Source: Telluribacter roseus
GTDB lineage: Bacteria > Bacteroidota > Bacteroidia > Cytophagales > Spirosomataceae
Length of the DNA: 64,000 nucleotides
Assembly: GCF_017355915.2 (NCBI RefSeq)
Contig: NZ_JAFEUV020000013.1
Span: 102,220 to 166,219, forward strand
Reading direction: 5' to 3'
The notes under the pieces are model-generated. The model did not search any database. It saw only the letters and a program-made list of their open reading frames with translations, and was not told where the DNA came from. Of this stretch, positions 50,501 to 57,647 are shown piece by piece (positions within the stretch are counted from its first letter, which is position 1; each line of letters opens with the position of its first letter). A program made the translations under genes and the position numbers.

Positions 50501-50618
50501 GCGTATCTAGTTGCGAACCCGATACAGTACTCGGGTTGGTGTTCTGATAAGCCGCAATAAACAGACCTACTGACAGCACTCCTCCGGCGGTAAGCAGGGT
50601 AGATTTTTTGGATTTCAT
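47538..50618 (-). CDS. PVC-type membrane-bound dehydrogenase with HEAT repeats and cytochrome c domain
   Basis: 1026 residues. Signal peptide; beta-propeller dehydrogenase-like domain (about 55-430: VDHRGRVWVCEAYNYRP, DTDGDGKSDKT, GKFYFNFGNEGG, DLNRGRIYRVAP); HEAT-like repeats (about 440-870); and a C-terminal cytochrome c with CSTCH at 903-907 and a distal Met (SMMPPGLH region). This is the architecture of the 'putative membrane-bound dehydrogenase/heme-binding' proteins first noted in Planctomycetes and common in Cytophagales. It should oxidise a sugar or alcohol in the periplasm and pass electrons to the respiratory chain. The substrate is unknown. The SDR gene is divergent from it. Confidence 0.9.
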   Translation of the reverse strand: MKSKKSTLLTAGGVLSVGLFIAAYQNTNPSTVSGSQLDTLYADLTEEQKRSPKYAIAGLTVAKGLEAGMFASEPTLTNPTNIDVDHRGRVWVCEAYNYRPAITGNSTHPEGDRILILEDTDGDGKSDKTKVFYQGPELNAPLGIWVMGNRAIVSQSPYVWLLTDTDGDDKADKKEVIFQGIQGEQHDHGMHAFTIGPDGKFYFNFGNEGGQLLDGQGKPVLDKTGKPIDFKKYKQGMVFRCDPDFRNIEVLGHNFRNNYEVVVDSYGTMWQSDNDDDGNKGVRINYVMEGGNYGYTDEMTGAGWRANRTNIEDEIPLRHWHLNDPGVVPNLLQTGAGSPTGMVLYEGRLLPQVYHDQMIHTDAGPNVVRSYPVKKAGAGYTATIVNVLEGTRDQWFRPSDVCVAPDGSLFVSDWYDPGVGGHQAGDLNRGRIYRVAPANTPYRLPKVDLTTAAGAVEALQSPNLSIRYQAWNTLMKQGAQAEAELAKLFNNTSANPRMRARALWALSKLEGVGQKYFSAALKDPNPDIRITALRAVRQQNVDPTGTIVMLAKDEDPQVRREAALALRGNTSAQAPELWTTLAQQYDGKDRWYLEALGLGAEGQWDRFFKAWLTKAGANPIATDAGKDIVWRARTKESVPLLASLAGDPKVDLKQRLRYFRAFDFNPGGKEKSMALLTIMKGSAANQNEINQLVLRHLDPAFVKQSPEAMAALKKLLDASYGTPQYMELVARYELPSENNRLLQLAVSKPYEGTGREAGRLLLKQGGTPLVWSTVKGKETDKAAAVLASIRGVGSKESLNILSTVALDSKYPMSVRREATRSLGGSMNGEDQVLAYLKEGKFDGELKAAAVQGVSGAWRKAIRTEAASYLNGTTTAGQKHPPVNQLIAVKGDAAKGRQVFQMYCSTCHQVNGEGADFGPKLSEIGSKLPKEGQYMAVYYPSAGISFGYEGYEVKLKDGSTVAGIISSKTETDLIMKFPGGTTQEYKMSNVKSIKQLDESMMPPGLHEAMSTEELTGLVEYLASLKRK

Positions 50619-50778
50619 GAGTTGATTATAAATACTTTATAAAGTTTCTACGCACTATTGTCTTACTAAAAGCATGAGAATTAGGTTTTTTTTACCCTTT
50701 ATAGAAGAATAAATTTCAACTTATCCTCAGGATGTACCTCAATGCGTGGTGCCTGAATGAATTAATAAATTAAAACGA

Positions 50779-51540
50779 ATGCTAAACTGGAATCTGAAAG
50801 GTAAAAAAGCCCTCGTAACCGGAGGTACAAAAGGAATCGGAGAAGCCTGCGCCCGTATGCTGGCCGAGGCAGGAGCCGAAGTGATGGTTATCGCCCGCAA
50901 TACCGAAGATATTGAAAAGCTAAGCCGGGAGGCGGCTGAGAAGGGGCAGTCCATTATCGGGAAAGCCTTCGACATGCTCAAACCGGAGAGTATACCTGCT
51001 ATCATAGCACATGTCAATGAGACCTGGGGTACGCTGGACATCCTGATCAACAACGCCGGGATGAACATCCGTAAACCTACTATCGAGTACTCTCAGGAAG
51101 AGTACGAAATGATCATGCAGGTGAATATGACTTCGGTATTTAAGCTGAGTCAGGCGGCTTATCCTTTACTGAAAGCCAGTCAGGGCAACATTGTCAATAT
51201 ATCATCCGTATCGGGCCTTACGCACATCAGTAGCGGCTCTATCTACGGTATGACCAAAGGGGCCGTCACGCAGCTCACCCGTAACCTGGCGGTAGAGTGG
51301 GCCACCGATGGCATCCGGGTCAATGCCGTAGCTCCCTGGTATATCGAAACACCGTTGGCCGCACCGGTGCTGAACGATCCGGTACGGATGGAGAAAATCC
51401 TGGCCCGCACCCCCATGAAGCGCATCGGACAGCCCGAAGAGGTAGCGGCCGCGGTAGTGTTCTTCTGTCTGCCGGCAGCCAGCTACATCACCGGGCAGTG
51501 TATGACCATTGACGGAGGCTTCTTTGTGTACGGATTTTAG
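50779..51540 (+). CDS. SDR-family oxidoreductase
   Basis: 253 residues. [15 protein letters not shown] (13-27) is the NAD(P) loop, [10 protein letters not shown] follows, and the active site is Ser in NISSVSG with Tyr-x3-Lys in [21 protein letters not shown] and [15 protein letters not shown] resemble tropinone-reductase-like and sugar/gluconate dehydrogenases. It is cytoplasmic and divergent from the heme-containing dehydrogenase (160 bp), so it may process a related sugar. A near-consensus TAAATTTC at about 50710 may be part of its promoter. Confidence 0.86.
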   Translation: MLNWNLKGKKALVTGGTKGIGEACARMLAEAGAEVMVIARNTEDIEKLSREAAEKGQSIIGKAFDMLKPESIPAIIAHVNETWGTLDILINNAGMNIRKPTIEYSQEEYEMIMQVNMTSVFKLSQAAYPLLKASQGNIVNISSVSGLTHISSGSIYGMTKGAVTQLTRNLAVEWATDGIRVNAVAPWYIETPLAAPVLNDPVRMEKILARTPMKRIGQPEEVAAAVVFFCLPAASYITGQCMTIDGGFFVYGF

Positions 51541-51585
51541 GAGAATGTCGGGTTTCGGGTGCAGATTGTTGGGTTTGTTTCGCAG

Positions 51586-51698
51586 GAGTGAAGTCCTAGG
51601 CGTCAGCTACCGATACTTGTGCAGAACTACAGAAGCCCCGTAGGGGCGAGACTTTAGTAGCACAAATGTATTACAAACAGCGCAAGCTCCGTAGGGGC
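51586..51698. repeat. GCCCC/GCTCC hairpin repeat units
   Basis: GCCCCGTAGGGGC (51635-51647) and GCTCCGTAGGGGC (51686-51698) are palindromes 51 bp apart, with GA(G/C)AC tails; AGGAGTGAAGTCCT near 51586-51599 looks like a decayed third unit. They match the pair at 17644-17709 in core, tail and spacing. The 265-bp gap holds no gene. Confidence 0.58.
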
Positions 51699-51805
51699 GA
51701 CACCTGGTACCTTTACCAATAAACTAGTGGTCACCTATTGTTTGGGAAGACTTCATACTATACCTTTAACTATACCTAGTTTCCTAAACCACACTTAGAA
51801 CAGAT

Positions 51806-52396
51806 ATGAAAACTACCTTATCACTCAGCCTATTGCTTCTGGTAGGTTTTACGGCAAAGGCTCAGACCTCCACGCCTTCGGCGGATCTACAGATCAAAAC
51901 CGCCGTGCAGGCGGCACCCAGCGAAAAACGTGACGGAGCCATGGTGTACGGCTACGGTCCGGATGGCAAGTTTACGGTATTGCGGAAAGGTACCAACGAC
52001 ATGGTATGCCTGGCCGATGATCCTAATCAAAAAGGCATCAACGTGTCGTGCTACCACAAGGACCTGGATCCTTTTATGGCACGGGGCCGGGAGCTGAAAC
52101 AGGCCGGCAAATCAGCCAAAGAATCGAATGATATGCGGGAAGCGGAGGCTAAGTCGGGTAAGTTGAAGATGCCCTTGCAGCCTACCTCGCTATTTGTTTA
52201 TACGGGAACGGATGAGAACCTCAATGCTACTACGGGTGAAGTGAAAGATGGCTACCTGCGCTACGTAGTATATATACCTAACGCTACGGCCGAAAGCACC
52301 GGACTTCCCCTCAAACCCGATGCTCCCGGTATGCCCTGGATCATGGACCCCGGCACGTACCGAGCTCACATCATGATCAGCCCGCCAAAGCAATAA
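51806..52396 (+). CDS. Secreted protein of unknown function
   Basis: 196 residues with a signal peptide (MKTTLSLSLLLLVGFTAKAQ). The mature part is about 176 residues. It carries GAMVYGYGPDGKFTVLRKGTNDMVCLADDP and two cysteines about 15 residues apart (MVC and VSCYHK) that could form a disulfide, then a helix rich in Lys/Glu and a C-terminal beta region closing MDPGTYRAHIMISPPKQ. I do not recognise a family with confidence. It is monocistronic, with a terminator shared with the next gene. Confidence 0.65.
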   Translation: MKTTLSLSLLLLVGFTAKAQTSTPSADLQIKTAVQAAPSEKRDGAMVYGYGPDGKFTVLRKGTNDMVCLADDPNQKGINVSCYHKDLDPFMARGRELKQAGKSAKESNDMREAEAKSGKLKMPLQPTSLFVYTGTDENLNATTGEVKDGYLRYVVYIPNATAESTGLPLKPDAPGMPWIMDPGTYRAHIMISPPKQ

Positions 52397-52404
52397 CTTT
52401 ATAT

Positions 52405-52439
52405 AGAGGCCACGACTCACGGGTTGTGGCCTCTTTTTT
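52405..52439. terminator. Bidirectional terminator
   Basis: AGAGGCCACGAC (52405-52416) pairs with GTTGTGGCCTCT (52423-52434), one G-U, followed by TTTTT that runs into the stop codon of the opposite gene. Confidence 0.82.
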
Positions 52440-52734
52440 ACTCCACCTTCTCCACCGAAGCTACCGAGAACGCCTGCGGCTTGTCGGCGAACAGGGCTTT
52501 GGTCCGGTTCCACGTATCTCTGAATAGCTCCGAATCGCGGTAACTGTTCAGGGCTTCTTCCGATTCCCAGTGGCTGTGCGTGACGAATACCTGGGGCTGA
52601 TGCAGGTCCTGCCACAGTTCGAGGTACCGGCAGCCGGGACGGGCGCGTATCTTGTGCTTAGAACTTTCAAAAATCTGCCGGAATTCCTCCACCTTATCGG
52701 GTTGGAACGTCATGCGTACGATTCTGATCAACAT
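52438..52734 (-). CDS. Antibiotic biosynthesis monooxygenase (ABM)-domain protein
   Basis: 98 residues from ATG 52734 (MLIRIVRMTF); a further ATG 33 bp upstream is unlikely. A single ferredoxin-like ABM/YgiN-type domain: VRMTFQPDKVEEFRQIFESSKHKIRARPGCRYLELWQD, then FVTHSHWESEEALNSYRDSELFRDTW. These small dimeric proteins include heme-degrading and quinone monooxygenases, but most are uncharacterised. No heme-binding residue can be assigned here. Confidence 0.82.
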   Translation of the reverse strand: MLIRIVRMTFQPDKVEEFRQIFESSKHKIRARPGCRYLELWQDLHQPQVFVTHSHWESEEALNSYRDSELFRDTWNRTKALFADKPQAFSVASVEKVE

Positions 52735-52779
52735 AGCTATCTTTACTTCTGGGATTGTATACTCCAAAGGAAAGGAAAA

Positions 52780-52811
52780 TTGCGGTACCTGCGAGTAGTC
52801 GGCTACCTTTG
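52780..52811 (+). promoter_or_regulatory. Promoter of the alpha/beta hydrolase gene
   Basis: TTG (52780-52782), 21-nt spacer, TACCTTTG (52804-52811), 65 bp before the ATG at 52876. Confidence 0.5.
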
Positions 52812-52875
52812 GGGCGAAGGCACTGAGGGTAAAACCGCTCTTGCTGCGTCTTTTTTGAGAAAATAATCCTGACCA

Positions 52876-53802
52876 ATGAAAAAAGACTTACGTACGCTAC
52901 TGACGGCTGGTCTGTCAGTGCTGGCACTGACTGCTATGGCACAAAATGAAGTAGTACCTCTGTGGCCAGAGGGCAAAGTACCCAATGCTATTCAAAACTC
53001 CGCCGTCGTAGAGAAATCCGAAACTACCAACGGAATCATGCGCATCAGTGGCGTGACAGTACCTACCATGACGGCCTATATACCGGCTAAGGACAAGGCT
53101 ACCGGAGCGGCGGTGATGATCTGTCCGGGTGGTGGATACGCCATACTGGCGGCGCAGCACGAGGGGAGCGAACTGGCCGAGTGGTTTAAGGAGCGGGGCA
53201 TTGCGGCATTCGTACTGAAGTACCGTCTGCCTAACGCCAAGGCCATGACTAACCAGCACGAGGTACCTCTGATGGATGCGATGCAGGGCATGAAGCTCAT
53301 CCGTCAGAACGCCGGTAAGTGGAACGTGGATGCTAATAAGGTAGGGGTGATGGGCTTTTCGGCCGGGGGACACCTGGCAGCTACGCTCTCCACGCATTTT
53401 AATAAGGGAGCGGGAGCTTCGGAGGATGCCAAGCCTAACTTCTCCATCCTGCTGTACCCCGTTATTTCGTTTCAGCCCGCTATATCGCACGGAGGCTCGC
53501 GGGATAACCTGCTGGGAGCGGCCAAGTCGGATGAACTAATCCGTTACTACTCCAATGAATTGCAGGTAGATGCCAGCACGCCTCCGGCCTTTCTGGTACA
53601 TGCTGAGGATGATACCGCCGTACCCGTGGAGAATAGCATAGAGTACTACCTGGCCCTTAAAAAGAACAAGATCCCCGTAGAGATGCACCTGTATCCCCGC
53701 GGAGGCCATGGATTTTCCATGCGCACGGATGGTAAGGGTTCGGTAGCCAACTGGCCCGTAGCGATGGAAGGCTGGCTGCAGGCGATGGGATGGATGAAGT
53801 AA
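52876..53802 (+). CDS. Exported alpha/beta hydrolase, acetyl-xylan-esterase/BD-FAE-like
   Basis: 308 residues with a signal peptide ending TAMAQ (23). CPGGGYAILAAQHEG is the oxyanion-hole region, Ser162 in GFSAGGH is the nucleophile, an Asp lies in HAEDDTAVP and the catalytic His in PRGGHGFSM. The order and spacing fit carbohydrate esterases of the BD-FAE type found in Bacteroidota. LWPEGKVPNA at the mature N-terminus is typical of secreted members. It probably removes acetyl or feruloyl groups from plant glycans outside the inner membrane. It stands alone with its own promoter and terminator. Confidence 0.87.
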   Translation: MKKDLRTLLTAGLSVLALTAMAQNEVVPLWPEGKVPNAIQNSAVVEKSETTNGIMRISGVTVPTMTAYIPAKDKATGAAVMICPGGGYAILAAQHEGSELAEWFKERGIAAFVLKYRLPNAKAMTNQHEVPLMDAMQGMKLIRQNAGKWNVDANKVGVMGFSAGGHLAATLSTHFNKGAGASEDAKPNFSILLYPVISFQPAISHGGSRDNLLGAAKSDELIRYYSNELQVDASTPPAFLVHAEDDTAVPVENSIEYYLALKKNKIPVEMHLYPRGGHGFSMRTDGKGSVANWPVAMEGWLQAMGWMK

Positions 53803-53868
53803 TCAAAGGAGGAAGGGCGGCCGCCGCGCGGTAAGAAAGGGGGAAGGGAGGAAAGGATAAGTTAAGTG

Positions 53869-53908
53869 AAAGAGGGAGGTTCTGAAAATGCAGAACCTCC
53901 CTCTTTTT
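53869..53908. terminator. Bidirectional terminator
   Basis: AAAGAGGGAGGTTCTG (53869-53884) and CAGAACCTCCCTCTTT (53891-53906) pair perfectly around AAAATG, followed by T. It serves the convergent hydrolase and small secreted protein genes. Confidence 0.85.
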
Positions 53909-53926
53909 GTTGGTCTTATTAAAATG

Positions 53927-54358
53927 TTAATTCACCGCTACCAGCGTACGGGCAGGCATTTCGTAAAGGGCCAGGGTAGACAGGCGAATGTCTTTAACGA
54001 TTTCCTCGGTACCATTGGTCACTACTACGGTATAGTTTCCATCCTTTATCTCCGAAAAATCGAGTTTGCGGCCATACTTCTGCTGTCTTCTGCCTAGTAC
54101 ATCTTCAAACAGTACCACTCCCTTCTGATCAAGCAGTTTTACAACTACCCGCTCGCCTAGTTGTTTCTCAATCAATACGTTCATTTTAAGTGAATTGATA
54201 ACCCGGTACATACCTACCTGAAAGGGCGCTTTCTTAGCCGCGTCCTGTGGATTATCTACTCTTGTTTGTGTCAGTGGTGCTGTACCGTTGGCTGATACCG
54301 CTCCGCTCATCAGCACGCCACACAAGGCGATCATCAGGGATTTTGTTACAATTCTCAT
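53927..54358 (-). CDS. Small secreted beta-sandwich protein (DUF3244-like)
   Basis: 143 residues with a signal peptide ending SANG or nearby (24). The mature part (about 110 residues) reads as a beta-sandwich: NSLKMNVLIEKQLGERVVVKLLDQKGVVLFEDVLG ... LDFSEIKDGNYTVVVTNGTEEIVKDIRL. The KxxLDFSxIKDGxYTVxVTNG part is like the secretion-tail/DUF3244 domains of Bacteroidota, but the protein consists only of this domain and has no enzyme attached. The role is unknown; it may bind surface or sorting components. Confidence 0.62.
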   Translation of the reverse strand: MRIVTKSLMIALCGVLMSGAVSANGTAPLTQTRVDNPQDAAKKAPFQVGMYRVINSLKMNVLIEKQLGERVVVKLLDQKGVVLFEDVLGRRQQKYGRKLDFSEIKDGNYTVVVTNGTEEIVKDIRLSTLALYEMPARTLVAVN

Positions 54359-54453
54359 GGCACTTGAAGGTTTTGGGATGGGAAATATATTTTTGTATTA
54401 CATCTCAAAGAAGCCTCCTGCACCTGCTATGTGACAACAGTTAAGGTGAACGG

Positions 54454-54500
54454 TAAAAAAAAAGGATGAACGGATTCAGTGTTCCGATCATCCTCCTTTT
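54454..54500 (-). terminator. Terminator of the aldo/keto reductase gene
   Basis: AGGATGAACGGA (54463-54474) pairs with TCCGATCATCCT (54483-54494) with one A-A mismatch; on the minus strand nine T follow. Confidence 0.75.
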
Positions 54501-54519
54501 ACGGATACTTATTTTCTCT

Positions 54520-55491
54520 CTACTGCGACCACTCGGTAGGGGTACGGTCCCAGCGGTGATTCCTGAGTTCAGCTGCCAGTGCATCCGGGAGGCGCTTGCC
54601 GTCGCTGGTAGCGATGTTGGCCTCCACGTGGTGCAGCTTGCGCATACCCGGTATGGTAGTATGTACATCCGGATTGTTCAGAATAAAGCGTAGAGCCATT
54701 TCGGACATGGTCATACCTTCGGGAATAACAGGCTTCAAGGCTTCGGCGTGATCGACGCTGCTGTTGAGGTTTTCGGGTACGAAGTAGGTAGAGCGCCAGT
54801 CATCGGCCGGGAAGGTAGTTTCTTTGGTGAGCGTACCGGTGAGGGTACCTTCGTCAAAGGGTACACGGGCGATCACGCCAATGTCCATCTGGCGGCAGAG
54901 CGGGAAGAGGTTGTCTTCCGGAGCCTGATCAAAGATATTGTAGATCACCTGTACGGCGTCTATGAGGCCAGTCTTGATGGTGTTGAGCGAGTTATCCGGC
55001 TCCCAGCGGTTCACGCTGATGCCCCAGCGCTGTACCTTACCTTCCTGGGTCAGCTTTTGTACCTCTTCCTTCCATTCATCACGATCAGCCCAGTGGTCTT
55101 CCCATACGTGGAACTGCAGCAGGTCAATGCTATCCGTACCCAGGTTCTTGAGGCTTATTTCGGTATATTCTCTGATATAATCAGCTGGAAAAACTTCGTC
55201 CAGTGAGAATTCAGATCGCGAAGGCCAGGTGCGGTTTTTAGGAGGTATTTTGGTGGCGGCATAGATACGCTTGTCAGGGTAGCGACGGATCAGGTCGCCC
55301 AGAATTCGCTCCGAAAGCCCCTCGCCGTAGCCCCAGGCCGTATCAAAAAAGTTACAGCCCAGTTCTACGGCTTTATTCAGAGAGTTCTCTACTTCCGCAA
55401 GATCAGAGCCGGTCCATCCGGCCAGTCCCCACATGCCGTAGCCTATTTCGCTGACCTGCCAGCCACTACGACCAAATCGACGGTATTCCAT
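54520..55491 (-). CDS. Aldo/keto reductase
   Basis: 323 residues, normal for the family. NFFDTAWGYGEGLSERILG holds Asp50 and Tyr55 of the catalytic tetrad, the Lys follows in YAATKIPP, and the His in LLQFHVWEDHW. The late RFILNNPDVHTTIPGMRKLHHVEANIAT is the NADP-binding part. It belongs to the YghZ/GCY-like AKR class and has no signal peptide. The substrate is not known. Confidence 0.9.
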   Translation of the reverse strand: MEYRRFGRSGWQVSEIGYGMWGLAGWTGSDLAEVENSLNKAVELGCNFFDTAWGYGEGLSERILGDLIRRYPDKRIYAATKIPPKNRTWPSRSEFSLDEVFPADYIREYTEISLKNLGTDSIDLLQFHVWEDHWADRDEWKEEVQKLTQEGKVQRWGISVNRWEPDNSLNTIKTGLIDAVQVIYNIFDQAPEDNLFPLCRQMDIGVIARVPFDEGTLTGTLTKETTFPADDWRSTYFVPENLNSSVDHAEALKPVIPEGMTMSEMALRFILNNPDVHTTIPGMRKLHHVEANIATSDGKRLPDALAAELRNHRWDRTPTEWSQ

Positions 55492-55657
55492 AGTTAGTAT
55501 GATTATAAGGTAAGTAATTCGCTGGCGAAGATGATTTTTTTGTAATCAATTTAAAACATCCTTCTTCTAAAAGAGGATTATAAATTTTAGAACTATTCAT
55601 CAGACCAGCTATCCCAAAAGTAAATAACTTAGCGGGGAAGTTGTTTGATTGGTCAGC

Positions 55658-56473
55658 ATGAATACGAGTAAGATCAGGAGCCGGATGATGAGAGGCAGAA
55701 AGTTTGTAGAGCGAGTTGTGAAGCAGGTTGTAGGGATTGTGATAGTACTGGGTACGCTGGCGTGGAAAATGATCCCTGTCGACAGGCAGGAGCCTTCGGA
55801 GCAATTGTTGATGTATTGTCAACAATTTCAGCAGGTATACGATGGTATAAGCCAGCAGGTAATCTCTCCTGACTCGGCGGAGCGCGCCTTTCAGCAGGTA
55901 ATGCTGGGGTTGCGGCAGACAGTCGGAAAAGACTCCTGCCGGACCGGCTCATCCGGGCCTTTTGTGTATCCGTTGAGGGGACAGCTTCCCCGGTACTCGA
56001 TCGGCGGAAAGGGCCGCGGCTACCGGGCTACGGGTTTTGACCTGTTCGACTCGGATGTACGCGGAAGCCACCCGGCGCAGGACCTGTTTATCCGGGACGG
56101 CGACCAGGATGATCTGGATGATCGCTCGGGGCAGCCGGTGGATGTACTGGCGTTTACGAGCGGTGTAGTACTGGCTACCGAAACGGGGTGGGGACCCAAT
56201 AGCAAGATGCGCGGAGGAAACTACATCTGGATCTATGATCCGTGCCTGGACGGCGTGTTTTATTATGCGCATAATAAGTGTGTCATTGTAGAGCCCGGAC
56301 AGTGGGTAAAAGCCGGAGAGAAAATCGCCGAGGTAGGACGTACGGGCTACAACGCCTTTAAGGAGCGCTCGCCCACGCACCTGCACCTGATGTTTCTGCG
56401 CATAACGCCCGAAGGACTACCCAAACCCGAAAATACCTATACCTGGCTTACTCAGGCCGAAGTAGTACAGTGA
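55658..56473 (+). CDS. M23-family metallopeptidase, membrane-anchored
   Basis: 271 residues from ATG 55658. A basic N-terminus precedes one transmembrane helix (VVGIVIVLGTLAWKMI). The LytM domain fills the second half: GSHPAQDLFI with the zinc ligands His and Asp (about 138 and 142), YYAHNKCVIVEPGQWVKAGEKIAEVGRTG, and THLHLMF with the HxH motif near 244-246. It should cut peptidoglycan cross-links in the periplasm, or be a related hydrolase. The next gene, a PagL-like lipid A deacylase, starts 18 bp later, so the two form an envelope-remodelling unit. Confidence 0.87.
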   Translation: MNTSKIRSRMMRGRKFVERVVKQVVGIVIVLGTLAWKMIPVDRQEPSEQLLMYCQQFQQVYDGISQQVISPDSAERAFQQVMLGLRQTVGKDSCRTGSSGPFVYPLRGQLPRYSIGGKGRGYRATGFDLFDSDVRGSHPAQDLFIRDGDQDDLDDRSGQPVDVLAFTSGVVLATETGWGPNSKMRGGNYIWIYDPCLDGVFYYAHNKCVIVEPGQWVKAGEKIAEVGRTGYNAFKERSPTHLHLMFLRITPEGLPKPENTYTWLTQAEVVQ

Positions 56474-56491
56474 TGAACCAAATTACTTATC

Positions 56492-57607
56492 ATGCGAAAA
56501 TGGTTACTAGTATCCCTTTTTCTGATAGGTATTCCTTCAATCTACTCCATGGGGCAGGATGCGGCGGATACCTCTTCGCTGGCACCCGTCCGACAGGTTA
56601 CCACGCTTACTCTGTGGGGCCACTACGGTTCTATATTTGCTCACTCGGTCGATGTACATAATACGGCTGGCTCGCATCCCGCCGGTGTGCATCTGGACTG
56701 GGGGAAGCAGTGGCACGGGGCCGGTAGCTGGATGCGGTACGGATGCCTGCCCCGCACGGGTATAACGCTGGCCTACTATGATTACGACAATGCCGTGCTG
56801 GGACGTAGCCTTACCGCCGCCTATTACCTGGAACCTACCTTCCCGCTTTCGTCCAGAGTACTACTGGGGGTGCGGGGGGCGGCTGGACTTTCGTGGCTTT
56901 CCAATCCCTACCATCCCGAGCGCAATCCTACCAATATGTCGTATAGTACCGCGCTCAGCGCCTACCTATCATTGGGAGCAAGTACCTATTTCCGAATTAG
57001 TCAGCAGTGGGCCATAGCCCTAACGGGCGACTACCAGCACGTATCCAACGGTGGGTTCAGACAGCCGAACAAAGGGATCAACTGGCCAACGGTGGGTCTG
57101 GGAGTAGACTATGCCCTCAGACCTGTTTCGCTGAACCGGCCCGCTAATTTAAAGAGGCAGCAGGATTGGAGAAGAAATGAACCTCTCAATGACTTGTATG
57201 TATTTGGAGGTATTCAAAATGTAGCGGCAGGTGAATCACAGCAATATCCCCTGATCGGAGCAGGTATTACCATCCGGAGGCAAATCGGCAGAACCAACAC
57301 CCTTACGGCGGGAGTAGAAGCCTACAAGGACTATGCGCTCAGAGAAAGACTGGCGCGGGATACGCTGACACATCTGAGCTCCCTGCGGGCAGGAGGGCTA
57401 CTGGGGCATGAGTTTCTGTTGGGGAAGGTAACATTTAGCCAGCAGCTGGGCATCTATTTATTCAGGCAGGCGCCTTACTATCCGTTGCTGTACCATCGCT
57501 GGGGATTGGTTTACCAGCTCAATCATTCGTATTCGGCAGGAGTTAATCTGAAAGTACATGGCCACGTGGCTAATTTCTGGGACCTGCGGCTGGTAAGGCA
57601 TTGGTGA
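56492..57607 (+). CDS. PagL-like acyloxyacyl hydrolase (lipid A 3-O-deacylase family)
   Basis: 371 residues with a signal peptide ending YSMGQ (about 21). The middle region reads as an outer-membrane beta-barrel, and YQHVSNGGFRQPNKGINWPTVGLG holds the H-x-S-N signature of PagL (His183, Ser185). PagL removes the 3-O acyl chain from lipid A in Salmonella and Pseudomonas; Bacteroidota members are about twice as long, with a second barrel-like half (from about 230) of unknown role. It directly follows the M23 peptidase gene. Its stop codon lies inside the terminator stem. Confidence 0.83.
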   Translation: MRKWLLVSLFLIGIPSIYSMGQDAADTSSLAPVRQVTTLTLWGHYGSIFAHSVDVHNTAGSHPAGVHLDWGKQWHGAGSWMRYGCLPRTGITLAYYDYDNAVLGRSLTAAYYLEPTFPLSSRVLLGVRGAAGLSWLSNPYHPERNPTNMSYSTALSAYLSLGASTYFRISQQWAIALTGDYQHVSNGGFRQPNKGINWPTVGLGVDYALRPVSLNRPANLKRQQDWRRNEPLNDLYVFGGIQNVAAGESQQYPLIGAGITIRRQIGRTNTLTAGVEAYKDYALRERLARDTLTHLSSLRAGGLLGHEFLLGKVTFSQQLGIYLFRQAPYYPLLYHRWGLVYQLNHSYSAGVNLKVHGHVANFWDLRLVRHW

Positions 57608-57639
57608 AGCCGGCCTTTGTCAAAGCCAGCTTCACCAAT
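57600..57639. terminator. Bidirectional terminator
   Basis: ATTGGTGAAGC (57600-57610) and GCTTCACCAAT (57629-57639) pair perfectly, with GGC/GCC extending inside. The left arm contains the stop of the PagL-like gene; ileS ends 8 bp to the right. Confidence 0.75.
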
Positions 57640-57647
57640 GTTACTCT

